13,929 bases of DNA from NCBI GenBank assembly GCA_963588535.1, contig CAVAII010000094.1:1-13929 (forward strand), in the 5' to 3' direction. Shown here piece by piece: positions 1-8,072 of this stretch; within the stretch, counting starts at the first letter, position 1; each line of letters begins with the position of its first letter. This stretch comes from Scybalousia_A sp963588535. GTDB taxonomy: Bacteria; Bacteroidota; Bacteroidia; Bacteroidales; P3. Below the pieces are notes generated by a model. It was not told the origin of the DNA. It searched no databases and worked only from the letters and a program-made list of their open reading frames with translations. Position numbers and translations under genes: made by a program.

Positions 1-1441
1 CGAGTATGTTGATTCTATTAAGGAAGACATTCATTGGTTGGGTTTTGATTGGGCAGAAGAACATTATGCCTCTGATTATTTTGAACAACTATACGAATGG
101 GCTTGCGAATTAATCAAGAAAGGTTTAGCATACGTAGATGATCAAACCTTAGATCAAATTCGAGAGAATAGAGGAACAATACAAAAGCCAGGTACTAACT
201 CTCCTTATAGAGATAGAAGCGTAGAAGAAAACTTAGAATTGTTTGCTCAAATGCGTGAAGGCAAATTTGCAGACGGTGAAAAGACTTTGCGTGCTAAGAT
301 AGATATGGCAAGTGCGAATATGAATATGAGAGATCCTATAATGTATAGAATTATTCATACTTCTCATCATCGTACGGGCGACAAATGGTGTATCTATCCT
401 ATGTATGATTACGCACACGGCGAGAGCGATAGTATAGAAAAGATAACTCATTCTATTTGTACTTTGGAATTTGATATTCATCGTCCATTATACGATTGGT
501 TTATCAAATCTCTTGGTATTTATCCTTCGCATCAATATGAGTTTGCAAGACTAAATATTACTTATACAGTAATGAGTAAGCGTAAACTCTTACAATTGGT
601 TAAAGAGGGTTATGTCTCTGGTTGGGACGACCCACGAATGCCGACTATCTGTGGATTTAGACGAAGAGGTTACACACCAGAGAGTATTCGTAAGTTCTGC
701 GAAGAGATAGGTGTAGCAAAAAGAGATAACCTAATAGATTATTCTCGTTTGGAGAATGCCTTAAGAGACGACTTAAACAAGAAAGCCGATAGAGTTATGG
801 CAGTTTTACACCCTGTTAAACTAATAATAGATAACTATCCACAAGGACAAAGCGAGGAGTTAGAGGCTATAAACAACCCAGAAGACGAGACTAGGGGAAC
901 ACGTTTGTTGTCTTTCTCTAATACATTATATATAGAGCAAGATGATTTTATGGAAGACGCTCCAAAGAAATATTTCCGTATGACAATAGGACAAGAGGTT
1001 CGTTTGCGTTATGCTTATATCGTTAAATGTACTTCTTGTGATAAGGACGAGAATGGAAATATTATCGCTGTTCATTGTACTTACGATCCTCTTACCAAGG
1101 GTGGTAACACTCCAGACGGTAGAAAGGTAAAAGGAACAATACATTGGGTAGATTATAATAATTGTCTAAACGCTAAGGTAAATATCTTTGATAGATTGTT
1201 TAGCACCGAGAAACCAGACGAAGTAGAAGAAGGCAAAACTTTCTTAGATAATCTTAACCCTAATTCCTTAACAGTCTTACAAGATTGCAAATTAGAGAAA
1301 TCTTTGCAGAATGTAAAGCCTTTGGATAAGTTCCAATTCGAAAGATTAGGCTACTTCTCTGTTGATTATGACTCCAAACCAGATAATTTGGTGTTCAACC
1401 GCACAGCAACATTGAAGGATTCATGGGCAAAACAAAAATAA
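1..1441 (+). CDS. glnS: Glutaminyl-tRNA synthetase, 5'-truncated by the window edge
   Basis: Class I aminoacyl-tRNA synthetase that charges tRNA-Gln with glutamine in the cytoplasm. The open frame runs in from base 2 (EYVDSIKEDIHWLGFDW...), so the TTG at 38 is internal and not the start. By comparison with the E. coli enzyme about 80-90 N-terminal residues, including the HIGH motif, lie outside the window. Visible features are the GlnRS-typical NSPYRDRSVEENL stretch, the LRAKIDMA block, KWCIYPMYD, the second ATP-binding signature as VMSKRK (bases 569-586), GWDDPRMPT, and the C-terminal anticodon-binding beta-barrels (EVRLRYAYI, DGRKVKGTIHWV, VFNRT near the end). It matches GlnRS rather than GluRS through its whole length, so this organism charges Gln directly. 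It ends in TAA nine bases before the next gene, which suggests co-transcription. The identification is very secure. Confidence 0.97.
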   Translation, partial: EYVDSIKEDIHWLGFDWAEEHYASDYFEQLYEWACELIKKGLAYVDDQTLDQIRENRGTIQKPGTNSPYRDRSVEENLELFAQMREGKFADGEKTLRAKIDMASANMNMRDPIMYRIIHTSHHRTGDKWCIYPMYDYAHGESDSIEKITHSICTLEFDIHRPLYDWFIKSLGIYPSHQYEFARLNITYTVMSKRKLLQLVKEGYVSGWDDPRMPTICGFRRRGYTPESIRKFCEEIGVAKRDNLIDYSRLENALRDDLNKKADRVMAVLHPVKLIIDNYPQGQSEELEAINNPEDETRGTRLLSFSNTLYIEQDDFMEDAPKKYFRMTIGQEVRLRYAYIVKCTSCDKDENGNIIAVHCTYDPLTKGGNTPDGRKVKGTIHWVDYNNCLNAKVNIFDRLFSTEKPDEVEEGKTFLDNLNPNSLTVLQDCKLEKSLQNVKPLDKFQFERLGYFSVDYDSKPDNLVFNRTATLKDSWAKQK

Positions 1442-1450
1442 TAAATAAAT

Positions 1451-2104
1451 ATGAAGAAAATAATTGTTGTAGTATTGCTTAGTTTGATTTGTTGGCCACT
1501 ATTCTCGCAAGATAGACACAGAGCAGGCGACCAACCTTACGATATATTCGTATCTTTTAGGCCAACTTATTACTCATTGCAAGACAATTTCAAAGACAAC
1601 TACAAGTGGGGACTCGGAGGCAAAGTAAATATAGAATGGTTATACCAAGAGTTACATTTAGCTTGGGGAATATCCGTTGGATACAATCGTTATCAACCCA
1701 AATCTCTTAAATGGGATTTCGTACCAACCAAACAATTATTCGTAGCCCAAGAGATACCTATTACTCTTAACCTCAACTATTACCCATTTGTCAACAAAGT
1801 CAAACCATATATCGGCGTAGGTTTATCTGCTATGTGGGGAAAATACGATTATTCTTTCTCCGAAATGGAAAACAACTATACCGATGGCTTGAATACCAAC
1901 TTAGAAAGATACTATTATCAAGAGTTTGAAATGGAAAGTGGTTTCAAATTCGGTATTATTCCTCATGTTGGTTTGATGTTTTCTTTGGATCATAAGAATG
2001 GCTTTGGTTTTGAAGTAGGTTTGGAAAGATATTTTGCCAATGGTAGATTAGAAAAGCAGAATACCCTAAGTGGCACAATATACTACACATATATCATAGA
2101 TTAA
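1451..2104 (+). CDS. Putative outer-membrane beta-barrel protein with signal peptide
   Basis: A 217-residue protein of unknown specific function. Residues 1-20 form a signal peptide (MKK, a hydrophobic run, then FSQ before DRHR), so it is exported. A cysteine at residue 14 sits inside the hydrophobic core without a proper lipobox, so it is not a convincing lipoprotein. The mature part is rich in Tyr, Phe, Trp, Gly and Asn and shows alternating hydrophobic strands (YDIFVSFRPTYYSL, WGLGGKVNIEWLY, LHLAWGISVGYNRY, ITLNLNYYPF, VKPYIGVGLSAMWGKYDY, FGIIPHVGLMFSL, GFGFEVGLERYF). It ends in an aromatic-rich strand, typical of small 8-stranded outer-membrane barrels (the outer membrane protein beta-barrel/OmpA-N type fold). 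It starts nine bases after glnS and probably shares its transcript. The fold is inferred from composition and strand pattern; the role is unknown. Confidence 0.7.
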   Translation: MKKIIVVVLLSLICWPLFSQDRHRAGDQPYDIFVSFRPTYYSLQDNFKDNYKWGLGGKVNIEWLYQELHLAWGISVGYNRYQPKSLKWDFVPTKQLFVAQEIPITLNLNYYPFVNKVKPYIGVGLSAMWGKYDYSFSEMENNYTDGLNTNLERYYYQEFEMESGFKFGIIPHVGLMFSLDHKNGFGFEVGLERYFANGRLEKQNTLSGTIYYTYIID

Positions 2105-2129
2105 TTTGTACACGATAAGCAACAAATAG

Positions 2130-2169
2130 AAAAGAGCATATAGCATACATAACTTGCTATATGCCTTTT
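2130..2169 (+). terminator. Hairpin with flanking A/T runs between the barrel gene and uvrA
   Basis: GCATATAGCA (2136-2145) and TGCTATATGC (2155-2164) are perfect 10-bp inverted arms around a 9-nt loop. AAAAG (2130-2134) and CTTTT (2165-2169) extend the stem across one bulged A. The A-run before and T-run after are those of a bidirectional-type intrinsic terminator, although the stem is AU-rich. It probably ends or attenuates the glnS transcript ahead of uvrA. It overlaps the TTG at 2154, which argues against that codon as the uvrA start. Confidence 0.55.
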
Positions 2170-2195
2170 GTATGGCAATTAGAGAAAAACAAACA

Positions 2196-5042
2196 ATGGC
2201 AAAAGAAGGCAAGATTAACGATACGCACGATTTTATAGAGATATATGGTGCAAAGGCACACAATCTTCAAAATATTAGTTTGAAAATACCTCGCAACTCC
2301 TTAGTAACCATAACTGGGCTTAGCGGTTGCGGTAAGTCTTCTTTGGCTTTTGATACTATTTACGCCGAGGGACAAAGACGTTATTTGGAGACTTTCTCTG
2401 CTTATATCCGCAATTTTATCGGCGGAATGGAGCGTCCGCAAGTTGATAAAATAGTCGGCCTTTCCCCAGTTATTGCCATAGAACAGAAATCTACCAACAA
2501 GAACCCTCGTTCAACAGTCGGCACAATAACAGAGATATACGATTTACTAAGATTGTTGTTCGCAAGAATTGCAGACGCTTACTCCATTAACACAGGCGAG
2601 AAAATGGTCAAATACACCGACAGTCAAATCTTAGATATGATAGTCGAGGCGTATAAAGATCAGACTATTACCATTCTTGCCCCAGTAATCAAAGGAAGAA
2701 AAGGACATTATAGAGAATTATTCACTCAAATCGCTAAAAAAGGCTTCACGAAGGTAAGAGTAGATGGCAGATTAGAGAGAATCTCCTTCGGTATGAAGTT
2801 AGACAGATATAGGATTCATGATATAGAAATCGTAATAGACACAATTGTCATTAAGGAAGATAACAAAAGTCGTTTGAAACTCTCCCTTACAACCGCCTTC
2901 CAACAAGGCAAAGGCAATATTATGATTTTGGATAAAGACTCTAAGATAAAGTATTTTAGCAAAAACCTAATGTGTCCTACCACTGGCATTGCCTATCCTG
3001 ACCCCGAGCCAAATACCTTTTCCTTCAATTCCCCTTACGGTGCTTGTCCGCATTGCCATGGATTAGGCGAGGTAACAATGGTTGACATCAACAAACTAAT
3101 CCCCGATAGAGAGAAAAGTATATCAAAAGGCGGTATCGTAGCCTTTGCTGCAAATGATAAAGATACTTACATATATAAGCAAATCAGCAATATCCTCAAA
3201 AAGTACAAAGCAACCAAAACAACTCCTATTAAGGATCTCCCCGAAGGATGCCTAAACGAGATTCTTTACGGCTCGCCCGTTGCCCCCGAAGATCAAACGG
3301 ATGAAAACTCGGACGTATATTCGGAGGAAAATGCTTTTCGTGGCATCGTAAATCTAATAAAAGACACATTAAATTATGACGATAACTTGGATATTCAAAA
3401 ATGGGCTGGCAATTTTGTCTCGCAAAAACCTTGTCCAGATTGTAAGGGAACAAGATTAAAGCCCGAAAGTCTTTGTTTTAAGATAGATAATAAGAATATT
3501 GCTGAGTTAAGTTCTATGGACGTTAGGGATTTATACACTTGGAGCAATACCCTAATGGATAGGTTAGACACAAGGAAACAGCAAATAGCCAAAGAGATCA
3601 TTAGAGAACTGACCACTAAGATTTCTTTCCTTATCGATGTGGGCTTAGGTTACTTGTCCTTACAGCAACGAACGGCTTCTTTGTCCGGCGGAGAGGCTCA
3701 AAGAATTAGACTTGCCTCCCAAATCGGTTCGCAATTGATAAACGTCTTGTATATCTTGGACGAACCCTCAATCGGACTACATCAAAAAGACAATATCCGT
3801 CTAATAAACTCCCTTAAAAAACTTCGAGACAAAGGCAATAGCGTAATAGTCGTTGAACACGATAAAGATATGATGCTAAATAGCGACTTTATTGTCGATA
3901 TGGGTCCCGGTGCAGGAGTAAATGGTGGTAGAATTGTCGCTATGGGCAGTCCCGAAGAACTATCCACAAAGAATAGTTTGACTTGTGACTATTTGTTTGG
4001 CAGAAAAGCAATCGAGGTACCTCAAAAGCGTAGAACCCCGAGTGGCAAATACCTTACGCTTTATGGTGCAACAGGTAACAACCTCAAAAACGTAGACTTG
4101 AAAATCCCTTTGGGACTCTTTATTGTCGTAACTGGCGTATCGGGTAGTGGAAAATCATCGCTTATAAACGATACTTTGCACCCGATTCTCTCCAAACATT
4201 TCTATCGTAGCGAAAAACCAATTCTCCCTTATAAACGAATCGAGGGTATTGAGAACATTGACAAAGTAATAGAAATAGATCAAAGCCCTATCGGTCGTAC
4301 TCCGAGAAGTAACCCTGCAACATATATAGGCGTCTTTAACGATATTCGAGAACTCTTTGCCCAATTGCCAACTGCCAAAATCAGAGGTTATAAGGCAGGT
4401 CGGTTCTCGTTCAACGTTAAGGGGGGTCGTTGTGAGACTTGTTTAGGAGCAGGCGTCCAAACCCTTCAAATGAACTTCTTGCCTGACGTCTATGTTGTCT
4501 GTGATGACTGTCACGGCAAACGCTATAACCGTGAGACCTTAGAGGTTAGATACAAAGGCAAGTCGATTAACGATGTTTTGAATATGTCTTTCGCCGAGGC
4601 AGAGGAGTTTTTCGCATCCTATCCTAAGATTGTACAAAAACTCCATATCGTCAATCAAGTCGGCTTAGGTTATTTGACTTTGGGTCAGTCCTCGACTACT
4701 TTATCAGGTGGCGAAGCCCAAAGAATCAAACTCTCTACCGAACTTTCCAAAAAGGATACAGGCAAAACGCTTTATATCTTGGACGAACCGACAACAGGTC
4801 TGCATTTCGAGGACATAAGAATCCTCTTAGACGTCTTGCAACAACTGGTCGACAAAGGCAACACTATGATAGTAATAGAACATAACCTGGACGTTATCAA
4901 GGTGGCAGATTGGTTGATAGACATGGGTGAGAAGTCTGGTAAGATGGGTGGCAAGATTGCCTTCTGTGGAACACCCGATCAAGCCGTTAAGGATAAAAAT
5001 AACTCAGTCGGTGAGTATCTTAAAGACGAAATAAAAGACTAA
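2196..5042 (+). CDS. uvrA: UvrABC excinuclease subunit A
   Basis: DNA-damage-sensing ATPase of nucleotide excision repair; as a dimer it loads UvrB at lesions. I chose the ATG at 2196 (948 residues, close to the usual 920-950). The open frame extends to TTG 2154 and ATG 2172, but the first lies in a hairpin. In order: Walker A GLSGCGKSS (residues 41-49), the UvrB-binding/insertion region, a zinc module (C260, C284, C287), CPDC (413-416), ABC signature LSGGEAQRIR (from residue 496), Walker B LDEP with D522-E523, second Walker A GVSGSGKSS (647-655), second zinc finger (C746, C749, C769, C772), signature LSGGEAQRIK (from 836), Walker B D863-E864. The first zinc module reads CPTT where many bacteria have CxxC, so it lacks one cysteine; I believe, from memory, that this is common in Bacteroidetes. 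No clear promoter of its own was seen. A terminator follows. Confidence 0.96.
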   Translation: MAKEGKINDTHDFIEIYGAKAHNLQNISLKIPRNSLVTITGLSGCGKSSLAFDTIYAEGQRRYLETFSAYIRNFIGGMERPQVDKIVGLSPVIAIEQKSTNKNPRSTVGTITEIYDLLRLLFARIADAYSINTGEKMVKYTDSQILDMIVEAYKDQTITILAPVIKGRKGHYRELFTQIAKKGFTKVRVDGRLERISFGMKLDRYRIHDIEIVIDTIVIKEDNKSRLKLSLTTAFQQGKGNIMILDKDSKIKYFSKNLMCPTTGIAYPDPEPNTFSFNSPYGACPHCHGLGEVTMVDINKLIPDREKSISKGGIVAFAANDKDTYIYKQISNILKKYKATKTTPIKDLPEGCLNEILYGSPVAPEDQTDENSDVYSEENAFRGIVNLIKDTLNYDDNLDIQKWAGNFVSQKPCPDCKGTRLKPESLCFKIDNKNIAELSSMDVRDLYTWSNTLMDRLDTRKQQIAKEIIRELTTKISFLIDVGLGYLSLQQRTASLSGGEAQRIRLASQIGSQLINVLYILDEPSIGLHQKDNIRLINSLKKLRDKGNSVIVVEHDKDMMLNSDFIVDMGPGAGVNGGRIVAMGSPEELSTKNSLTCDYLFGRKAIEVPQKRRTPSGKYLTLYGATGNNLKNVDLKIPLGLFIVVTGVSGSGKSSLINDTLHPILSKHFYRSEKPILPYKRIEGIENIDKVIEIDQSPIGRTPRSNPATYIGVFNDIRELFAQLPTAKIRGYKAGRFSFNVKGGRCETCLGAGVQTLQMNFLPDVYVVCDDCHGKRYNRETLEVRYKGKSINDVLNMSFAEAEEFFASYPKIVQKLHIVNQVGLGYLTLGQSSTTLSGGEAQRIKLSTELSKKDTGKTLYILDEPTTGLHFEDIRILLDVLQQLVDKGNTMIVIEHNLDVIKVADWLIDMGEKSGKMGGKIAFCGTPDQAVKDKNNSVGEYLKDEIKD

Positions 5043-5068
5043 AAACTCTCACATTATCATTTATATAT

Positions 5069-5100
5069 AAGGTCTTTGGAGATTTTCCCAAAGCCTTTTT
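5069..5100 (+). terminator. Intrinsic terminator of uvrA
   Basis: AAGG-T-CTTTGG (5069-5079) pairs with CCAAAG-CCTT (5088-5097): ten base pairs with one bulged T and an 8-nt loop, running straight into TTTTT (5096-5100). It begins 26 bases after the uvrA stop codon. Classic rho-independent form. Confidence 0.85.
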
Positions 5101-5105
5101 GCTTA

Positions 5106-5362
5106 TTTCCCTTTATCTTTCCATTTTCAATACGGAACCTTCCCGATTTCAACACGGAACCTCCTGAGTTTTAACACGGAACCTTAGGTATTAAAAAACC
5201 AAGTTTTTTGGGGTAAAAAACCAAGTCTTTTAGGGTAAAAAACTAAGTCTTTTGGGGTAAAAAACCAAGTCTTTTAATAGTAGAGGTTCCGTGTTGAAAA
5301 TCGGAAGGTTCCGTGTTGAAATCGGGAAGGTTCTGTATTGAAATCGAGAAGATAAAGGGAAA
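5106..5362. repeat. Inverted 87-bp arms of 22-bp units flanking a 22-bp tandem array
   Basis: The left arm (5106-5192) and the reverse complement of the right arm (5276-5362) are both 87 bp and match at about 74 positions by hand alignment. The outermost 14 bp (TTTCCCTTTATCTT) are identical. Each arm holds three copies of a unit around CAACACGGAACC: left-arm copies start at 5128, 5150 and 5172, and the inverted cores (GTGTTG, variant GTATTG) start at 5291, 5313 and 5335. All are exactly 22 bp apart. The 83-bp centre holds four copies of a different unit, AAAAAACCAAGTCTTTT, starting at 5193, 5215, 5237 and 5259, again spaced 22 bp. No target-site duplication is obvious outside the arms. It lies between convergent genes (uvrA and the MFS pump). 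It may be a MITE-like or mosaic intergenic element; its function is unknown. Confidence 0.85.
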
Positions 5363-5398
5363 GGAGTGAAAAGGTGAGGGGAAATTACTTTTCGCTCC
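5363..5398 (-). terminator. Possible terminator at the 3' end of the efflux operon
   Basis: GGAGTGAAAAG (5363-5373) and CTTTTCGCTCC (5388-5398) are inverted 11-bp arms with one mismatch, overlapping the stop codon of the MFS gene. On the minus strand the hairpin is followed by a pyrimidine-rich TTTCCCTTT that is already the edge of the large inverted array. There is no clean U-run, so this is a weak call. Confidence 0.35.
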
Positions 5399-6926
5399 CT
5401 TCTAATCTCTTGATCATACGGCCGACAGAAAACCATGAAGGCATTTTTTTCAAAGTACTGCGAACAGGCTGAACGTCCCAAAGTAAGAAAACAACCAAGA
5501 CCGCAACGCCGATAAGACAAGTAAAACCATAGAGTTGCTTAATACTAATCATCAATAGGTTGGTGCTATCTAATTGCAAACCACGAACCATATTATCTGC
5601 CATATCTTTGCGAAGCCAAAAAGAATACAAACCCGAACACATAGCCGAGATAGGTCCATTACGGATAATGCCTGCCATGGTTAGTCCCATAAAGAAATGT
5701 TGAAAAGGCATCGTTTCCTCCAAATAAACGGTTAGGACGCAGAAGAATATAGCATTCCCAAAAGCCCTGAAAAATGTAGGGATATAAAGTCTTTCAATAG
5801 GCAAATCGGGACTAAGTAGGAAATACATCATAAACGGATAGCACACCATAGCCGCAACACCTAAGGTAAGCAAACGAGTGTATTTAAGTTTCAATACCTT
5901 ACAATATAGAAGAGAGAAAAAACATCCCACGATAACGCCTGCCCATTCGATAAAATTAAGCACATTAGTGGTATGAGATCCAAAATGCAGTACGCCACTT
6001 GTGAAAGGTGTTTGCAAAACCTTTGGAGTAGAGGCGATAAACTCTACAAAAGCAAACAAGATAAGCAATGCCGGCAATCGTTTGTATTTCCAAGCAGCAG
6101 GGGCGATATAAGGGTGGCGGATATGTCTCATTCGTTGTATACAAAAGTAACCTGTAATAATAAACAAGACTATATCCATTCGCATAATAGGGCTATCAAG
6201 CCAATTGTAGTACTCGCCGTAATTGAAGAAAAATATAAATTCCAACATCCACGCCGATAAAAGCAAGCAGCCAAGATAATCAACACTAATAAAAGGCAGT
6301 GGTTTCATAAGGTAGAAATCATGAGTGCAAGTATACAAAACCATAACCACTAATAGCAAAGCCGCAATCATAGCCCAATTTATCGCACGCCAGTCTTGAC
6401 AGATATAAATAAGGTGTTCGGTGACCCAAGGGGAGAGGTAAATATTTCCCAAGACAAAGCAATAAAGCACAGGGAAGAAGACAGTAAAATCACGTTTTGG
6501 AGTTATCCACAATTGAATAGTACTCATACACTCGAAACAACCGCAGAGTTTGAAAAAGCCTGCTAAATAAGCAAGCACGCACAATATCGGAACGCAATCT
6601 GTCCACATAATAAGGAAATTACAGATGGCTATAACCAAAGCAGCGTTAAGCAATAGACGACGATTAGGGAAGCAGAATTTGAGTTTAAAAAGAAAAGGGA
6701 AGGGTATCGCAATGCCGACTAAGTTAAAGAAGATAATCATTTTGACATCTTCTCTCATTAGGCTGTATTCGCCCATTACTTGCTTCATTGCTCCGCCATA
6801 GATACCGCTTGACATTAAGAAAATAAAAGCAAACAATAAGTAAATCCAAGGCTGCAATCGGCGAGGAACATAACTATTAAATGAAGGGACTCGAAAAGGT
6901 CCTTGTTGCATTGGAGGTGCTGGCAT
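5385..6926 (-). CDS. MFS efflux transporter, EmrB/DHA2-like (14-TM type)
   Basis: Inner-membrane proton-driven exporter, probably the pump of a tripartite system. 513 residues, with a proline-rich cytoplasmic N-terminus (MPAPPMQQGPF) and then about 12-14 hydrophobic segments, the first near residues 25-46 (WIYLLFAFIFLMSSGIYGG). A CQDWRAINW segment (residues 176-184) stands where DHA2 pumps carry their conserved W-R-W/F motif before a helix. The canonical MFS loop motif A is poorly kept (KLKFCFPNRR near 81-90), so the family is recognised mainly by length, topology and neighbours. It starts 35 bases after the adaptor gene stop, in the same operon as the TolC-like channel. The stop codon lies in a short inverted repeat. 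The substrate cannot be told. The fit to a major facilitator is good; the exact subfamily is less certain. Confidence 0.82.
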   Translation of the reverse strand: MPAPPMQQGPFRVPSFNSYVPRRLQPWIYLLFAFIFLMSSGIYGGAMKQVMGEYSLMREDVKMIIFFNLVGIAIPFPFLFKLKFCFPNRRLLLNAALVIAICNFLIMWTDCVPILCVLAYLAGFFKLCGCFECMSTIQLWITPKRDFTVFFPVLYCFVLGNIYLSPWVTEHLIYICQDWRAINWAMIAALLLVVMVLYTCTHDFYLMKPLPFISVDYLGCLLLSAWMLEFIFFFNYGEYYNWLDSPIMRMDIVLFIITGYFCIQRMRHIRHPYIAPAAWKYKRLPALLILFAFVEFIASTPKVLQTPFTSGVLHFGSHTTNVLNFIEWAGVIVGCFFSLLYCKVLKLKYTRLLTLGVAAMVCYPFMMYFLLSPDLPIERLYIPTFFRAFGNAIFFCVLTVYLEETMPFQHFFMGLTMAGIIRNGPISAMCSGLYSFWLRKDMADNMVRGLQLDSTNLLMISIKQLYGFTCLIGVAVLVVFLLWDVQPVRSTLKKMPSWFSVGRMIKRLEGSEK

Positions 6927-6961
6927 CTTTTACTTAGATTATTTTTTGAACTTTCTTTTCT

Positions 6962-7999
6962 TTATTTGGTATGTATCTTAGTCTCTACATTCAAACCGGC
7001 ACGCAACAAAGATACTTGTTTGGGGTCGTTGTCCTTAGATAGTGTTATTCTAATCGGAACTCTTTGTTCTACCTTAACGAAATTGCCAGTAGCGTTATCG
7101 ACAGGTGTCATAGAATAAGCATTACCTGCAGCGGCGGATAAAGACTCTACTTTGCCGTGAAAAACAACGTCAGGGATAGCATCGGCAGTGAAATCGACCT
7201 TCTTGCCGACCTTTATGCCGTCCATTTGAGTCTCTCTATAGTTGGCTATTATCCATACGTCGTTGTCATCTACTATGCGGGCTAGCATCTGTCCTGGTTG
7301 GACTAATTGCCCAACGTGAATATCCTTTTTGCCCATAACGCCATCGCATGTAGCCACGATAACGGTATAAGATAAATTCAATAACGCCAAATTGAGTTGA
7401 GCCTCGGCGACATTCTCGCTAGCGATAGATCCTCCGAGTTGATGCGACTGCACATCTTTCATAGAAGCGGCACTTTGCTTTCTGCTATTAGCCTGTTCAT
7501 AACGAGCCTTTGCAGAGAGATAGCGAGCGTAGGCGTTGTCATATTGTTGACGAGTAACGGCGTCTTTTTTCATTAGGGCAGCAAAACGATCGAAGTCTTG
7601 TTTGGCATTTTCCATATCTACCTTTGCCTCCTCGATACCTGCCGAAGCAGTCTCTACATCGCTCTTGGTTGTAGTCATAGATGCCGAGACAACGGAGGAA
7701 GAAGACTTACTTCCTTTAAGGCCGGCGGCTGCTTGTGCTACTTGCAAACGATATTCAGCGTCTTCTAAGATAATAAGCGTGTCGCCCTTTTTGACATGTT
7801 GAAAATCATTGAAACGAATCTCTTTTATAAAGCCTGATACTCTTGTATTGATGGGAGTAATATGGCGACAGACCTGTGCGTCGTTGGTGTATTCCACATT
7901 AAATCCGTGGAAGAAATGGCTACAAACCCAAACTATTGCTACAACAAGTAATACAATGATTACTATATTATATGTTCTTTTGACTATCTTTTTGTTCAT
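6962..7999 (-). CDS. EmrA/HlyD-family periplasmic adaptor (membrane fusion protein)
   Basis: Links the inner-membrane MFS pump to the outer-membrane channel across the periplasm. 345 residues: short cytoplasmic N-terminus, one membrane anchor (about residues 10-28, NIVIIVLLVVAIVWV), the EmrA-type entry YTNDAQV...ITPINTRVSGFI (residues 37-58), and the first lipoyl half with KKGDTLIILED (70-80). An Ala/Lys/Gln-rich coiled-coil hairpin follows (about 83-205), then the second lipoyl half (ATCDGVMGKKDIHVGQLVQPGQ, 216-237) and the beta-barrel domain with NATGNFVKVEQRVPIRI (302-318), a strong EmrA signature. It lies 73 bases after the TolC-like gene and 35 before the MFS gene. No promoter motif was seen in either gap, so one operon is likely. 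Confidence 0.92.
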   Translation of the reverse strand: MNKKIVKRTYNIVIIVLLVVAIVWVCSHFFHGFNVEYTNDAQVCRHITPINTRVSGFIKEIRFNDFQHVKKGDTLIILEDAEYRLQVAQAAAGLKGSKSSSSVVSASMTTTKSDVETASAGIEEAKVDMENAKQDFDRFAALMKKDAVTRQQYDNAYARYLSAKARYEQANSRKQSAASMKDVQSHQLGGSIASENVAEAQLNLALLNLSYTVIVATCDGVMGKKDIHVGQLVQPGQMLARIVDDNDVWIIANYRETQMDGIKVGKKVDFTADAIPDVVFHGKVESLSAAAGNAYSMTPVDNATGNFVKVEQRVPIRITLSKDNDPKQVSLLRAGLNVETKIHTK

Positions 8000-8072
8000 C
8001 TTTTTTGAAAATTGTTTTATAAGTTCTAAATATATAAGAAATCTATTCCTTTTCCTCGATTCTTTTTCCTTG

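Noticed and set aside
1451..1513. Lipoprotein signal in the barrel protein because of a cysteine at residue 14.
   Set aside because: The cysteine lies inside the hydrophobic core preceded by SLI, without a small residue at -1, and a normal signal-peptidase site follows at FSQ.
2154..2195. TTG (2154) or ATG (2172) as the uvrA start.
   Set aside because: The first lies in the stem-loop at 2130-2169, and both add residues not expected for UvrA; the ATG at 2196 gives a normal-length N-terminus just before the conserved IEIYGAKAHNL block. ATG 2172 cannot be fully excluded.
5106..5362. CRISPR-like array because of regularly spaced repeats.
   Set aside because: Units are contiguous 22-bp tandems without unique spacers, the outer units are inverted relative to each other, and no cas genes are present.
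5106..5362. A classical insertion sequence or typical MITE with target-site duplication.
   Set aside because: No transposase frame is present and I saw no matching short duplication just outside the arms; a MITE-like origin stays possible but unproven.
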